Below, in pieces: positions 34,898 through 45,829 of a DNA stretch of 64,000 nucleotides. Within the stretch, counting starts at the first letter, position 1, and every line of letters starts with the position of its first letter. The notes beneath the pieces are model-generated. The model was not told the origin of the DNA, did no database searches, and saw only the letters and a list, made by a program, of their open reading frames with translations. Position numbers and translations under genes: made by a program. The DNA is from Lonicera japonica (Eukaryota; Streptophyta; Magnoliopsida; Dipsacales; Caprifoliaceae), in the NCBI GenBank assembly GCA_021464415.1, contig CM038463.1, positions 4,898,001 to 4,962,000 of the forward strand. Direction: 5' to 3'.

Positions 34898-35204
34898 TCA
34901 CAAATTATGATGATGCAATATTACTTTCTTATAAAGCAATATGATTACTGATGACTGAATGGTGGAGTACTTGTTTAGGTTTTAAGCTTTGTAATGCCCA
35001 CTTTCCCTCCTAATTTTTAAGTTTTTAAATTTTAAATAAATGAGCATTGGAAAACAGCAAATTACTTGCCTAACAATCAATGGCCATTGGAAAACTAAAA
35101 ATAGATAACGAATTGTGCGTAGCCAAGTTTCATGATTTTCAGAAGGCATGCGCAGTAAATGACAAATTTTTTATTTTTTTTTGCTATTAGTATTGTGCAC
35201 GTTT
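34898..35204. other. Divergent promoter spacer
   Basis: This separates the minus-strand FAR1-like gene from the plus-strand 35290 gene. GGCATGCGCAGTAAATGAC at 35144-35162 and a TATA run from 35203 belong to the 35290 gene. Nothing else is clear. Confidence 0.5.
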
Positions 35205-35289
35205 TAATATAAATAAATAAATATATGCACGCGTACAACGTAACCAAAGCATCACTACATTTTCAGTAATACTTCTCTTAATACTCAAC

Positions 35290-35745
35290 ATGTCCTTGAT
35301 TATACTGTCTGATTCTGAAGAGCTACCAAAGATCACAAATGATTTTAATGAGGCAGAAGAATGGTATATTCAGTACGAAGAGGAGGAACAGGTTCAATCC
35401 CCCCTGAAAAAGATTAAGAATCTCCATCAAGATGAGGTACAATCTACCCTGACGAAGGTCAACACTCGCCAAGAGGATGAGGTTCAATCCCCCACGAAAA
35501 AGATGAAGCCTGATGTCTCTTGTCCTAAAGAGTTAAATCATAACCAAGATGGACAAGTACTGACGGATTACCAGAATGCGGAGTTGACCCAACTGCTGCA
35601 CAAGCTGCTACAAAATTTGGAGAGATATGCCAAAAGGAAAGCCCTTCTCAATGCTAGCGTGTCCAACATTATGATTATCAACGTTGCAACCGAAAGCCTG
35701 GAGAAAAAGCTCAGAGAGTTATTGAAGCCTTCGGACGATGTCTGA
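35290..35745 (+). CDS. Small acidic protein with SIM-like N-terminus and SPxKK repeats (paralog 2)
   Basis: A single-exon gene of 151 residues, clearly paralogous to 20645. Shared parts are MSLIILSDSEE (1-11), an acidic stretch, repeats with SPLKKIK (37-43), STLTKVN and SPTKKMK (67-73), and the helical tail ALLNASVSNIMIIN to KPSDDV. The middle is longer than in paralog 1 by one linker (DVSCPKELNHNQDGQV). The tail and the first residues are more conserved than the middle, which suggests selection on the ends. The gene lies between a FAR1-like gene and the inverted repeat at 35822. Confidence 0.78.
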   Translation: MSLIILSDSEELPKITNDFNEAEEWYIQYEEEEQVQSPLKKIKNLHQDEVQSTLTKVNTRQEDEVQSPTKKMKPDVSCPKELNHNQDGQVLTDYQNAELTQLLHKLLQNLERYAKRKALLNASVSNIMIINVATESLEKKLRELLKPSDDV

Positions 35746-35821
35746 TTATTACCTCAATCCTATGGTAGTTCTAAGCTTGTTTTGACTAAGCATTATTTTT
35801 AGATATATTGTAAAATCTGAA

Positions 35822-36212
35822 ATTCATATTAATATTTAATGTCAGTTCAAATTCTTCATTAAGTTAATCGTATTAGGGTTACCGTTGTCTTTGCAAATGT
35901 AAATATACAATCAATATTGTGCCGAAGGAACACGCATTATTCGGTGAGATATATATGGGTTTGTCGAAGGAGCCACGCGCAGGAACCGCAAACATTTTAT
36001 AAAAAAACTACATTAGTTAAAAAGTCCATTAAACCCAAAGTGTAATCATAAGTTCCAATGTTTAATGTCAGTTCGAATGCTCCATTAAGTTCAATGTATT
36101 TCTGAACTATTACTGTTGTTTTTGCAAATGTAAATATATTAAAGCAATATTGTGCCGAAGGATCACGCATCATTCGGTGAGATAACTATTGATTATTGAA
36201 CCGTCCATCTCT
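35822..36212 (-). repeat. Inverted copies of the ~243-bp unit
   Basis: On the minus strand, CTCACCGAATGATGCGTGATCCTTCGGC (shortened), then ACATTTGCAAAAACAACAGT, GAACTGACATTAAACATTGG, GGTTTAATGGACTTTTTAAC and GTTCCTGCGCGTGGCTCC follow the order of the 31506-32050 units. About 1.7 units are present. The opposite orientation places the FAR1-like gene and the 35290 gene between inverted arrays. Confidence 0.88.
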
Positions 36213-36386
36213 TTTATTGTAGGTGCACACGTAATAATAACTGTTGGAATGCACGCACCTGTTGGGGTTTCCAAACTGACAACCCTTCATATTCCAAGAG
36301 ACTAGTATATAAACATGACTGCCATTCACAAATCAAATCAAACCAACCATCAAATATCTTATCAACTTTCAATTTTCTGTTTCAAC

Positions 36387-36659
36387 ATGTCAACTCCTCC
36401 AAAATCTCCATCGACGTCGAGCCCACCAGAATCTCCATCGACGTCGAGCCCTCCAATATCATCGTTAAACTTCACTAAGATGTGCATCGACAATTTGATT
36501 TATGCTGAACGATTGACAAAAGAGTGGGAGGCTGAATCAAAAAAATTTGAAGAGGCCTATAGGAGGATGAAAGAGATACTGGAGGAACTGAGGAAGGCAA
36601 ACCTCGAGATGGAAGAAGCGGCGGAGAGAGAGAATAATGAGAAGAGGAGGAGAATTTGA
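36387..36659 (+). CDS. Small charged helical protein (MSTPP type)
   Basis: A single-exon frame of 90 residues from ATG 36387; a longer reading from 36315 is possible, but 36387 matches the MST start of the 29563 gene and lies a normal distance from the TATA (CTAGTATATAAAC at about 36302). Residues 3-30 contain a Ser/Pro repeat (SPSTSSPPE twice). The rest is Glu/Lys/Arg-rich helix (RLTKEWEAESKKFEE, MKEILEELRKANLEME). The 5' flank shares GTTTCCA, CTAGTATATAA and CCATTCACAA blocks with 29563. Confidence 0.65.
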   Translation: MSTPPKSPSTSSPPESPSTSSPPISSLNFTKMCIDNLIYAERLTKEWEAESKKFEEAYRRMKEILEELRKANLEMEEAAERENNEKRRRI

Positions 36660-37162
36660 ACTTTTTTTTATTACGAATTGGGTTGGTTTCCTTAATGTTA
36701 ACGTAGTAGTGTTGTTTTTGCTTTCTGATGTTAACGTAGTAGTTTTCTTTTTGCTTTCTAATGTTATCGTAGTACTTTTGTTTTTGCTTTATAATGAATA
36801 TTACTACTAATTAATATTTTAATATTTCTTCCCGAGTTCAATGACAAATTAAACATATTATATTTTTTCCTTTTTTCCAATACATGTTAACATTTGGACT
36901 TCCAACTGAGATTGTATGGACAGAGAAACTTAATTAAAGTACTTGAAGCATACACGCCAAATTTACTCTCCAACCGTGTTTAGAGAGAGGAGGAATACAA
37001 ATATTTAATCATAACTATTGGCATGCATATTGATTACCGTGCATCATCATTGTAAAAAATAATAATAACTCTTCATTAATCAAATCCATTGGCATGCAAA
37101 TTGAGCACCGTGCATCATAATAATAACTTTTCATTTTTTCTTACAAAAAAATTCAAAACAGT
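36660..37162. other. Intergenic DNA with a 38-nt tandem repeat
   Basis: AATGTTAACGTAGTAGT followed by a T-rich GTTTTTGCTTT block recurs three times at about 36692-36793 in the 3' flank of the 36387 gene. The remainder is AT-rich, with GGCATGCAWATTGANNACCGTGCATCA repeated near 37020 and 37085 (short direct repeat). Confidence 0.6.
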
Positions 37163-38759
37163 TTACATGTTCATTTTCAAATAAAATTCTCGAACATCGT
37201 TCATCAATATATCTCTGTGCTTGTTGTAGTTAGAATTCGCCAACCAACATGCTAGTCTACACCGATCTTCATTTGAGTCGAACTACAAAATAATTACAAA
37301 ACAATTAAATAAAGGAAACAACGATTGAATTAATTAGTAACGCTAAACAAATAGAAATATCTTACCACAAAGGATCGAGAATCGACTTTACATCCAGATT
37401 GCATAAACAAAATAACAAACATGCTGCAATCAAACCCGTTAGGTTGCCTCGGAACGAATGATGCACGAACAATGCGAAAACTAGAAAAACTGAAATTTCC
37501 AGGCTTCTTTCTAATCTCTCTCTCAAGTCCCAAGTCCAAATTACGTAGCTGGAATATATTAGGAACATTACAGGAAAAAAAATGACATTTTATGAACCTT
37601 TGAAAAACAATCAATGTGGAATAGAGATCCCGTAATTTTAAACTTACAATATCCTTAATTCTTGCAGAATAAAGAATAGGTTGTGTCGCATCCGATAGAG
37701 AGTCCCAAACTTCAACAACTTTTGTCTTCAACAACACTCGTGCAAGAATGTAGTGTCTTGAAATTAAAATTGGAATGAATACCTAATGTAAAACACATTA
37801 CCAATTAGTTAGATATAGAACGTAAAACGAATTACGAAAGAGATAATATATACTTGCCTCCTCGCACTTGTCCATGCATCCCATAAACGTCTTATAGTAA
37901 TTCATTGTTCCCCAAACTTTGTGTAGTGTTAGATCACGATGTGGCAGATGATCCTTCTGCAAAAAGTATAAATTAATAACAATAACTAAGTTTTTTAAGT
38001 AAGTGATTCAATCAACGGCATACTCACTATTAATCTCGCAGGAAGATACCACTTTCTTGCCTTTTGGCTAGTTCTGGATCTCTCATCTTCGGTCAATATT
38101 TTGGAAACCATAGTAATAATCTATTTCATAAATAAAAAAAGTCAATACGACCACTACGTGAATGAAACAGTACTTGTCTTATTTTACTTTAAAAATAAAA
38201 AATATAACAATAAGAAGAAGAAAAACTTCAGATTCTATTTCCTCATTGGGACCGAGATATCGAAAATCAGAACGCAAAAGGCTATGATCACCACTCGCCA
38301 CGATCAATTGGCTGATATAAACAAGAAAAATAAATTAGTGTAATTCAAACAATATATTATATGAAGAGTTAATATAACTCACTCTTGCTTTACAGATTTC
38401 GAGAATATGTACTCCAACAATTCTCTTTCCTTTGCCCTGAACGTATTTTTAAGTTTGAAATCTTTGAACAAACAAATATTCACTGGCGTCGTACAAATAC
38501 TTCTACGAACTTGATGTGTTATTATTTTAATACTATCGTCATTCGATGACTTGAGTTTCTTTCGAGACATAAAGGAAAACTCGTCATCATCCCCGTAACA
38601 GTTATCATCAGAAGAGTTTCTCTCTCTCTTGATAAACTCTTAATCAACCATCAAACTTTTTATCAAACTTAATTCGTTCTTCACTGTTTTTAATTCTCTC
38701 TCCATGCGTATTCTCCATTCTTTTTGACCTACCTCCTTAACCTGATCACTAGAACTCAT
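37163..38759 (-). pseudogene. ULP1-like (C48) cysteine protease gene, broken
   Basis: Exons read 38759-~38386, 38120-38028, 37956-37858, 37782-37648, 37548-37366 and 37282-37163. The peptidase has SRHYILARV (catalytic His), VEVWDSL (Asp), and QPNGFDCSMF (Gln and Cys), so all four active-site residues remain. ULP1 proteases cut SUMO; ULP-like genes are also carried by some plant MULE transposons. An in-frame TAA at 38640-38642 (MVD*EFIKRE) interrupts exon 1, and the first two exons join out of phase. One intron uses a GC donor (GAG|GCAAGT at 37857). It ends near the small-gene cluster and may be transposon cargo. Confidence 0.75.
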
Positions 38760-39679
38760 TTTCTTTAAAAACTATTCAATGGATCGAATAAACCAATCCA
38801 ATATAACTTAGTTTGTGGTCCTTTGTGAAACTAGCTATGAAGAGTTGTAAGTAGAAGAGATACTATATATCAGATCTACGGTGTGATAATACAAACTTCG
38901 TGACTAGTGTAGTATTAAATAATTAATTACTTTGGTTCAATAATCAATGTGTGGTGTTTGGCAAATAATATTTGAGATCATATTTTACAAGGGTAAAGAA
39001 TAGGGATATCCCGGATTGGAATTAGCAAATCATGGAATGAATCTCTAATTTAAGATTCCTTAAAATTAAATGGAAATAAAAATAAAAATGCCATGTCATC
39101 AGGTAACAACAAGTTACCCACTTAACCTGGCACTTAATGGTTTGTATTTCTTCAATGTGCATTAATTATGTTAGCCAACTACTCATTTGATCTCAACCAT
39201 TAATTTTTCATCCAACGGTTAATATTAGAATAACCATCCATGGATAAAAATAGCGGTAACCATTGAAACCTTACCCATATATATATGTATATACAATTGA
39301 TTATATATAAGAGTAAAGTGATCGAGCATGCATAACATATATATTATAATTACTAGCTAGTGGTGTGATGAAGTAATTAATTAATTATTGCTGATAGTGA
39401 ACTAATTAATTAGTTAATTATGTGAAAGGACAGTTTGTACCAGTGTGGGTAACGGTAGGGATGATATTGTTGGCAATAGTTATCATACTATGATGAGTCA
39501 ATTAAAGAGGGCGCCGAATGTGTACATTAAGAAATCAAGGAAAGAGACTATGCTAGAGGTGGACGATCTTAATCAGGTGTTGGAAAATGTTGATCAAAGC
39601 CCTTTATCAGTGGTGATGGTGGTCGGCAGCTGGGGTTTTCTTAGGGTTAGGGTTATTAGCTCTGAGCGTGCTAATAACG
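38760..39679. other. Intergenic DNA
   Basis: AT-rich. The 39090-39280 part resembles 13028-13140 in reverse. From about 39430 to 39679 the sequence is probably the leader of a copia element, ending in a PBS-like CTCTGAGCGTGCTAATAACG next to the LTR. A short frame at 39445-39714 overlaps this leader and LTR and is not taken as a gene. Confidence 0.45.
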
Positions 39680-39862
39680 TGTTATGGGAATCACTGAGTT
39701 ATATCTTTTATTAAGTAACCCCTTTAAATATGGTATAAATACAATAGTACATATGGTTTACAAGGTAGCTAAATATGGCCCATAATACATAATTTATACA
39801 GTAAAATTCCTAATACGTATTATATCTAGACAATAGCACACTGCATGTAATTTTCTTCAACA
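39680..39862 (-). mobile_element. Copia LTR, same family as 1036-1218
   Basis: It is 183 bp with TG and CA ends, and aligns along its length to 1036-1218 (for example CTGAGTTATATCTTTTATTA and AATACAATAGTACATA in both). Leader and PBS-like sequence lie on its left, so on the minus strand this is a 5' LTR whose element has lost most internal sequence. Confidence 0.75.
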
Positions 39863-42800
39863 CATATATGCATGTGTGAGTATAATTTTACGTATATATG
39901 GATTTTATTTTTACATTTTTGAAAATTTTAAAATGATCATCAATATTATTTAAAATTTCATACTATGAGTCAAAGAGGGAAGGGTGAAAGTGGGAAAAAG
40001 GACATCAGCAAGGGATCCCCATTTACCAAACAAGAAATATAACTATGCTACCAGCTCATCCATTAACAGTGGTGGCCAAAAAGTTTATTCTCCCAACACC
40101 CACGCCTCATTTGTTTCTCATCATAATGTAAGTGTCTATCGATCTATAATTAGAAATAGCCCTTTCTTTTTTGAACTAATAAACTTCAAATTAGAAAATC
40201 CTTATACTTGTCATATGTACTGAGGTTTAGAGACCTTATCTTTAAAAGGGAGAATCCTTATAGAGGTAACTATATAACTAAATTATGATTTTTTTTGGTA
40301 AGTTGGCCGAATTACTAAAAAATTTGGAACGCATTTTAGACCTATTTTTACTATGTTCTTGCTGGGACTTGATGGTTGTTTAGGTGTGCTATGCTGCTGA
40401 TACTTTGGATTATTTTTACCTGATCAATTAAGTAATGACGGACATGGTTTCTTTGCTAGTTATGGTTTAAGATGGATTTTATCAACAATTTATTGCAAAT
40501 CCCTTCTTAAAAGCAAGTCCACTTTCTAAATTTTGACTCGAGTCAAATGTGCATTACTTAATTTGAAGATATGTAAGAGATGTGTTAGATTGAATTAAAT
40601 TATTTTTTTGGATATCCATGTACCTATTATTAACATACCTAAAGTATGACCATATAAATTTTCTTCTTTTATTAGGTAAACCCATATATAAATTTAATTT
40701 ATTATACTCTAGTGTTAACTCGTTATATATATATATATATAATAATTCCTCTATTTCTTTCTTCTTTCTATATACATACATAAACATATGAGATAGATAA
40801 GGATGAGCCCAAAGGAAGCCTAATTCCATTAACACAAGGGAGTAATATGGATGGAGTTGATAATATGGATGGGGTTGAATGAGAATATGAGTTCTGGCCA
40901 TTTGAGCACCTAACTCTGACATAATGGGATTTAAATTAAGCTTATGAGAATGCGAAGTTAAGCTTATAAGACTTCATATTAATTAACATTGAGATTTCAT
41001 ATTTAGGCACTTATATTAGCTTGTTTTTATGACTCTATTAGTGAGACTATATAATTTATTACATATATTGATTTTCATGAAATACTGTTTATTTAGTAAT
41101 GTTCGAATTAAATTATAGATCTTTACTAATTTTGGTGTGCAATTCTAAGATTTTTAGGATTGTTACAGGTATATATATTAGATAAATTTTTGGAAATTTT
41201 ATTTTTAAAAAATTCATAATAAACTTTTCACGATTTTAAACCATGACAAAATAACAGTCTCGGTCCAAACCGAGACAATCTATGTATAAATAGCAATTTT
41301 ATTAGCATATTTGTTATGATTTGAAAAGGTAATTATTTCAATTGAGAAATGTGAAAAGATCTATAACTTATGATGGTCTAAAACCATGATAAACTAAGAA
41401 ATTTAGAGTGCCTCACATCCCTTTAACAAGTCGTGACAACTTAGTATTATAAGTTTATAACGGTTTCGAACCGTGACAATTGGTGTTGTCACCACTCTAA
41501 AAGTCACAGTTCCGAACTATGGCAAAAGCCCATTGTCACGATTTATTTCAAGTATTTTGGTGTAATTGTGTAACATGTTTAAAACGTGTTTGGATATAAA
41601 CTATATATGAGCATATGTATAAATAAATGAAATAACATCTAGCTACAAGTCATGATTCTAGAACCACCATAATAAATAGTGGACGTGCAAAAAGGAAAAA
41701 GGGTTTGGGAATTAGGAATTGGCCCAAATGAGTAGATAATTATCAATTTATTATTTTTCAATTGTTTTTTAATTGTTATTAATTTTTTCTAATTTCCTAG
41801 ATTACCCTTGGTTGATTTTTTAATTTAAAATTAACAACTTCCTAGAATTTAGGATTTCAAAAATTAGGGAATATTTAAAAGATCTTAATTAATATTTTTT
41901 TTGAATTCAAAACAAATAAAAAGGGAATTCAAAGATTTTTATAACTGTTTCATATTCACAGTAGTTATTATGTTAAGATTTTCAATCGGTTATAATTTAA
42001 TTATTACGTAGATATATTATAATATATTTTTATGAAAATTACTAGATGTATTATTGATTTATAATATGAAAATTAATTGAATGATCCAGTTGATATATTA
42101 TGATACATATTTTTGAAAAATTAACTAAATTGTATTATTATAAACATATTAGTACATATATATTATAGATATATTATGGAGTTGTAACATGAAAACCGTA
42201 GACATATTAGTATAGATATATTGTAGATATATTATGGAGTTATAACATGAAAACCATAGCCAAATTAATTGAATTGTAGACATATTATTATAGATATATT
42301 ATATATGTATTATGGAGTTTTTATATGAAAACTAAATGAATCGTAGACATATTATTATAGATGTATATTAAAAAGATACATCCTAATTTTCTAATAAAAT
42401 AATATACATTGAAAAGATGTTGAAGTATTGAAGTTGTTCGAAAGTACTTACCTATATTCAGCACCATAATGCTTTGGATACTTGAAAAGTGTTTTATGAC
42501 TCAAGTCTTTGTCCATAATGCCAACTAGGACGGTAGATATCGAAGTATAGATAACTAAATAAAGTACACTACTCCAATCTGTCAGTGCATAAATTATTGA
42601 AAACGCTGTGCATAATATATAGCTGATAATTTGAAATCAAATTAGTTGAATCATATAAAATGTGTGTATACCATGTATATATAGAGATGAAGTGGTGACT
42701 TACATAATTCAATGAACACACTAGCAAATACTAATGAGATTCAATAACCGCATGAATAATACTATTAATGCAAGAATCAACTCAATAACTAAATAAACTA

Positions 42801-43499
42801 TGGTGCGGAATTGGAATTCATGGAAGTCTACTTTCTATCTCTTTCATTCTTCTTAGGTTTTTGGCTTATTGGTTAGGCGATTAAGAGGGAGTAATGGAAT
42901 GAGTTTTTTTTAAGAGAGGAGAGATAAATCACAGGAAGGTTAAAAAATCTTAATAAGATAAGCTCGGAAGTTAGGTATCAATGTAATTTAAATATCTAAA
43001 ATAAACGGCATTATCACATTAACTAATATACATAATTAACAAAATTCATTAGGAAGGGTAGATTTGTCTAATTGATGGTTTATTATGGTAAAAATAGAAT
43101 GTATATATATATATATATTACATGTGGGTCAAAAGCAAAACATTTGGGTCAAAAACAAAAGCATGGGTTATTTTATAATTTCTCAAACGAGTTGGGTTTG
43201 AGTACAAACATATCTGCGAAACTGGATTAAATCCTAATTTTCTATTAAATTTTTGTGATTTACTAAAAAATTATCGCAGTTAGCATAGACTAAGCCCATA
43301 GTTGATCCAGCCCATTTAAGGCTGGCCCAAATTAAATCATCCCATCTTCGTAGTGAACAATCTGTTAATGACCCACCAAACAAACTTCACAAATCCAAGG
43401 GCTGCGTTTCGTTATTCTTATTTTCAAATCTGAAGAAAAACTAAAAACACCCCTTCTAACAGTGGGGGAAACATTTTAGGCTCCTTTTTTTTTGTAAGA
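39863..43499. other. AT-rich intergenic DNA with decayed repeats
   Basis: No gene recognised. At 41220-41575 short repeats such as GGTCCAAACCGAGACA and GGTTTCGAACCGTGACAA, and the end TATTTTGGTGTAATTGTG, resemble the subterminal repeats and end of a CACTA-type element; the other end was not found. At about 42100-42370 an imperfect ~70-bp tandem repeat contains GTAGACATATTATTATAGAT and TATTATGGAGTT. TA runs lie near 40724 and 43102. Confidence 0.45.
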
Positions 43500-44527
43500 T
43501 ACCGGAATTAGGGTTACAAAGAGCAAAGGCCAATTTTAACGCTTCCGTCAACTACGAAAATGGTGTTCTCAAGTACCCCTTTCTCCCTCAAATCCCTAAT
43601 TCTCACCTCTCGCTCAGAGTATATATATATCTCTACATAACAAGAAGTAATAATCCTTGAATCTTCAAAAATGTTTAAGGAAAAAAAAATTATGAGGCCA
43701 AAATTTTTAGATGATTTTATAGTGCTTTTGGCACGATTATTTTGATGTAACCCCTGTCGAAAGCACTCTTAATAATTCAAAAAACATCATAAATATAGTG
43801 ACGCATTTCTTTTATCTCCTTATACATTTTTTAAATTCAAAAACTCTTATTATATAAATAATGAATACCATTTTATTTACTCTCGATCATTCATTTTTCG
43901 TCATTTGAAGTAATCTTGTTTACGAATTACACCCTCCATCCTAAATTAACCTCTGATTTTTGAATATTGAAGTCTGAATGCTGAATGAAAGCTCTGAAAA
44001 TGTGTTTTTTTAATTTATTTTATTTAGCTTTGAATGCTAAAATAAATGTCACTTACGCTTTTGCTCTTATTATTGTGCTATATATCAATAGGTATTGAAC
44101 GAAAGGAATAAGAGACCATTGGAATAAAATTTTGTTAACGTTTAATTTCCTATTGAATACGTGCCTCTTTTAACGCCAAATGTTGAATTTTAATCTAGTT
44201 CAGCGTTAAGAGGTAAAAACAAACACTAGCTTAATTTAGAACGTCCCAAAGAGGTATGGTGCATTCTTAATTTGGAGGGGATAGTGTTTATATTGGCTTA
44301 TTATAGACATTTGGCACATATAATTAAAGAAGTGTATAATTTTTCCATTTTGATTTGGTATTAACAATGTTATTGCTTATGTACTGTGTGTGTAATTTCT
44401 GGATGAAGGGGACATGGTACATTTGAGCAAGATGGTGAAGTGGTTATTATTGTCTGCGGAGTGGTTAAGTGTGTGAACAAGCTAGTCTATGTTCAAACTC
44501 TAAGAGCCAGGTCTTTACAATGCTATG

Positions 44528-45129
44528 TGTCACGGGGCGTCCTTTGATGGCACAAAGGAGGCCGCGTGAGCGACCGTACTAACCAATAGCCCGGTCAAGT
44601 TCAATCGAATTTTATTTATAATCAACAAACAACATACAACAACAGTAATTTAAAAGGAGCTTGAGCATAAATTGAAATCACTTCATTGCATTAAACTTGA
44701 TTACATGGAAAGCTATTACCATATGAAAGAAAGTAAGAGCTTGAAACAGAGTGCTAGACAACGTGCATTAATAGGCAACTCAGATGTGAGGCAGATAGTC
44801 TTATCCCCACTTATAACCACTTAATGAAAATACCAAAGTTGTAGCAGTGCACGTTCGCTCACACAAGTTACAAGAACATGATTACAATGGAAATGAAAAT
44901 ACAATTACAAAGGAAATTCGTAGATCTATTTACATGGAAACAATATTTACATATGAGAATACACTTTTCCAAAAAACTAGCCTAAGTACAAGTCTAAAAC
45001 TAGATGATGCTTGACGACCTGGTTGTGCTGGTGCTGGATCTCTTATTGGGTTGTGTTGCACTTGGGCGCGTGCACGATGTCGTTGAAGTGCAGCCAGTCA
45101 CGAGTGCTATTGGGAAGCACCCCGTGACA
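44528..45129 (-). mobile_element. Solo LTR in RRP4 intron 2
   Basis: The 602-bp block has ends TGTCACGGGG and CCCCGTGACA (inverted) and is flanked by the 5-bp duplication CTATG (44523-44527 and 45130-45134). The minus-strand reading starts TGTCACGGGGTGCTTCCC, a common form for plant LTRs. No internal region is present. Confidence 0.88.
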
Positions 45130-45539
45130 CTATGCCCCACTTTTACAGTTTGTGATTAAAAAAAATAAATTATCCCACTGAATGATGATTGGTAAAATTT
45201 GGGCTTGATGATAATTCCAAATGATTGTAGGTACAAGCATGAGACTGGAGATATTATTATAGGCCGTGTAATTGAGTTAAAGCATGTTTTTTTTTATTTT
45301 TTTATCTGGTTACTATACACTATGAAGCACGGATACTCTCTTTGAATCTACATGTCAGGCCTGAAACACCCCGGCACGTGGCTGACACACGAGTAGAAAG
45401 TGTTGTTTATTTTATTATTATTTTTTAATCCCAACACACTGGAAATTTTTTAAAACATTAAAACCTAAAAATGGGTCAAATTTGCAATAATAAAAAATAT
45501 TAACAATAATAGAAGGACTTAATAATAAAAGGAGTCAAA

Positions 45540-45616
45540 TACAAATCTCATATCTCTTATAAAACCCTAGCCCCCAACTTCCCATCTTCTTTGACTCTTC
45601 TCTCCCAGAAAAGGTA

Positions 45617-45649
<33 letters not shown>

Positions 45650-45829
45650 CCCCTCTACATATAAGCATATATGTATAAATAAATCTATACACATCTTGAA
45701 TTGATATTACTACTTCTGTCTATATCTACACGTGTATGTATAAATAAATCAATTTCAAAAGTGAATGGCTGGTACTTCTGCATCATCAATTGAGGATGAT
45801 GTAACTAAGTCACTTAGGGTATTTGGATT
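45540..45829 (+). other. Promoter-like and first-exon-like segment inside RRP4 intron 3
   Basis: AAACCCTAGCCCCCAACTTCC, a CT microsatellite (45618-45655) and then an ATG at about 45764 with MAGTSASSIEDDVTKSLR and a GT form the 5' end of some other gene. RRP4 does not contain this peptide. It could be a captured gene fragment; the parent was not identified. Confidence 0.4.

Noticed and set aside
39640..39660. TTAGGGTTAGGG as telomere-like repeat
   Set aside because: Only two units, and the plant telomere unit is TTTAGGG; it lies in the copia leader.
39445..39714. 89-codon frame ending inside the copia LTR
   Set aside because: It runs through leader, PBS-like sequence and LTR and has no domain.
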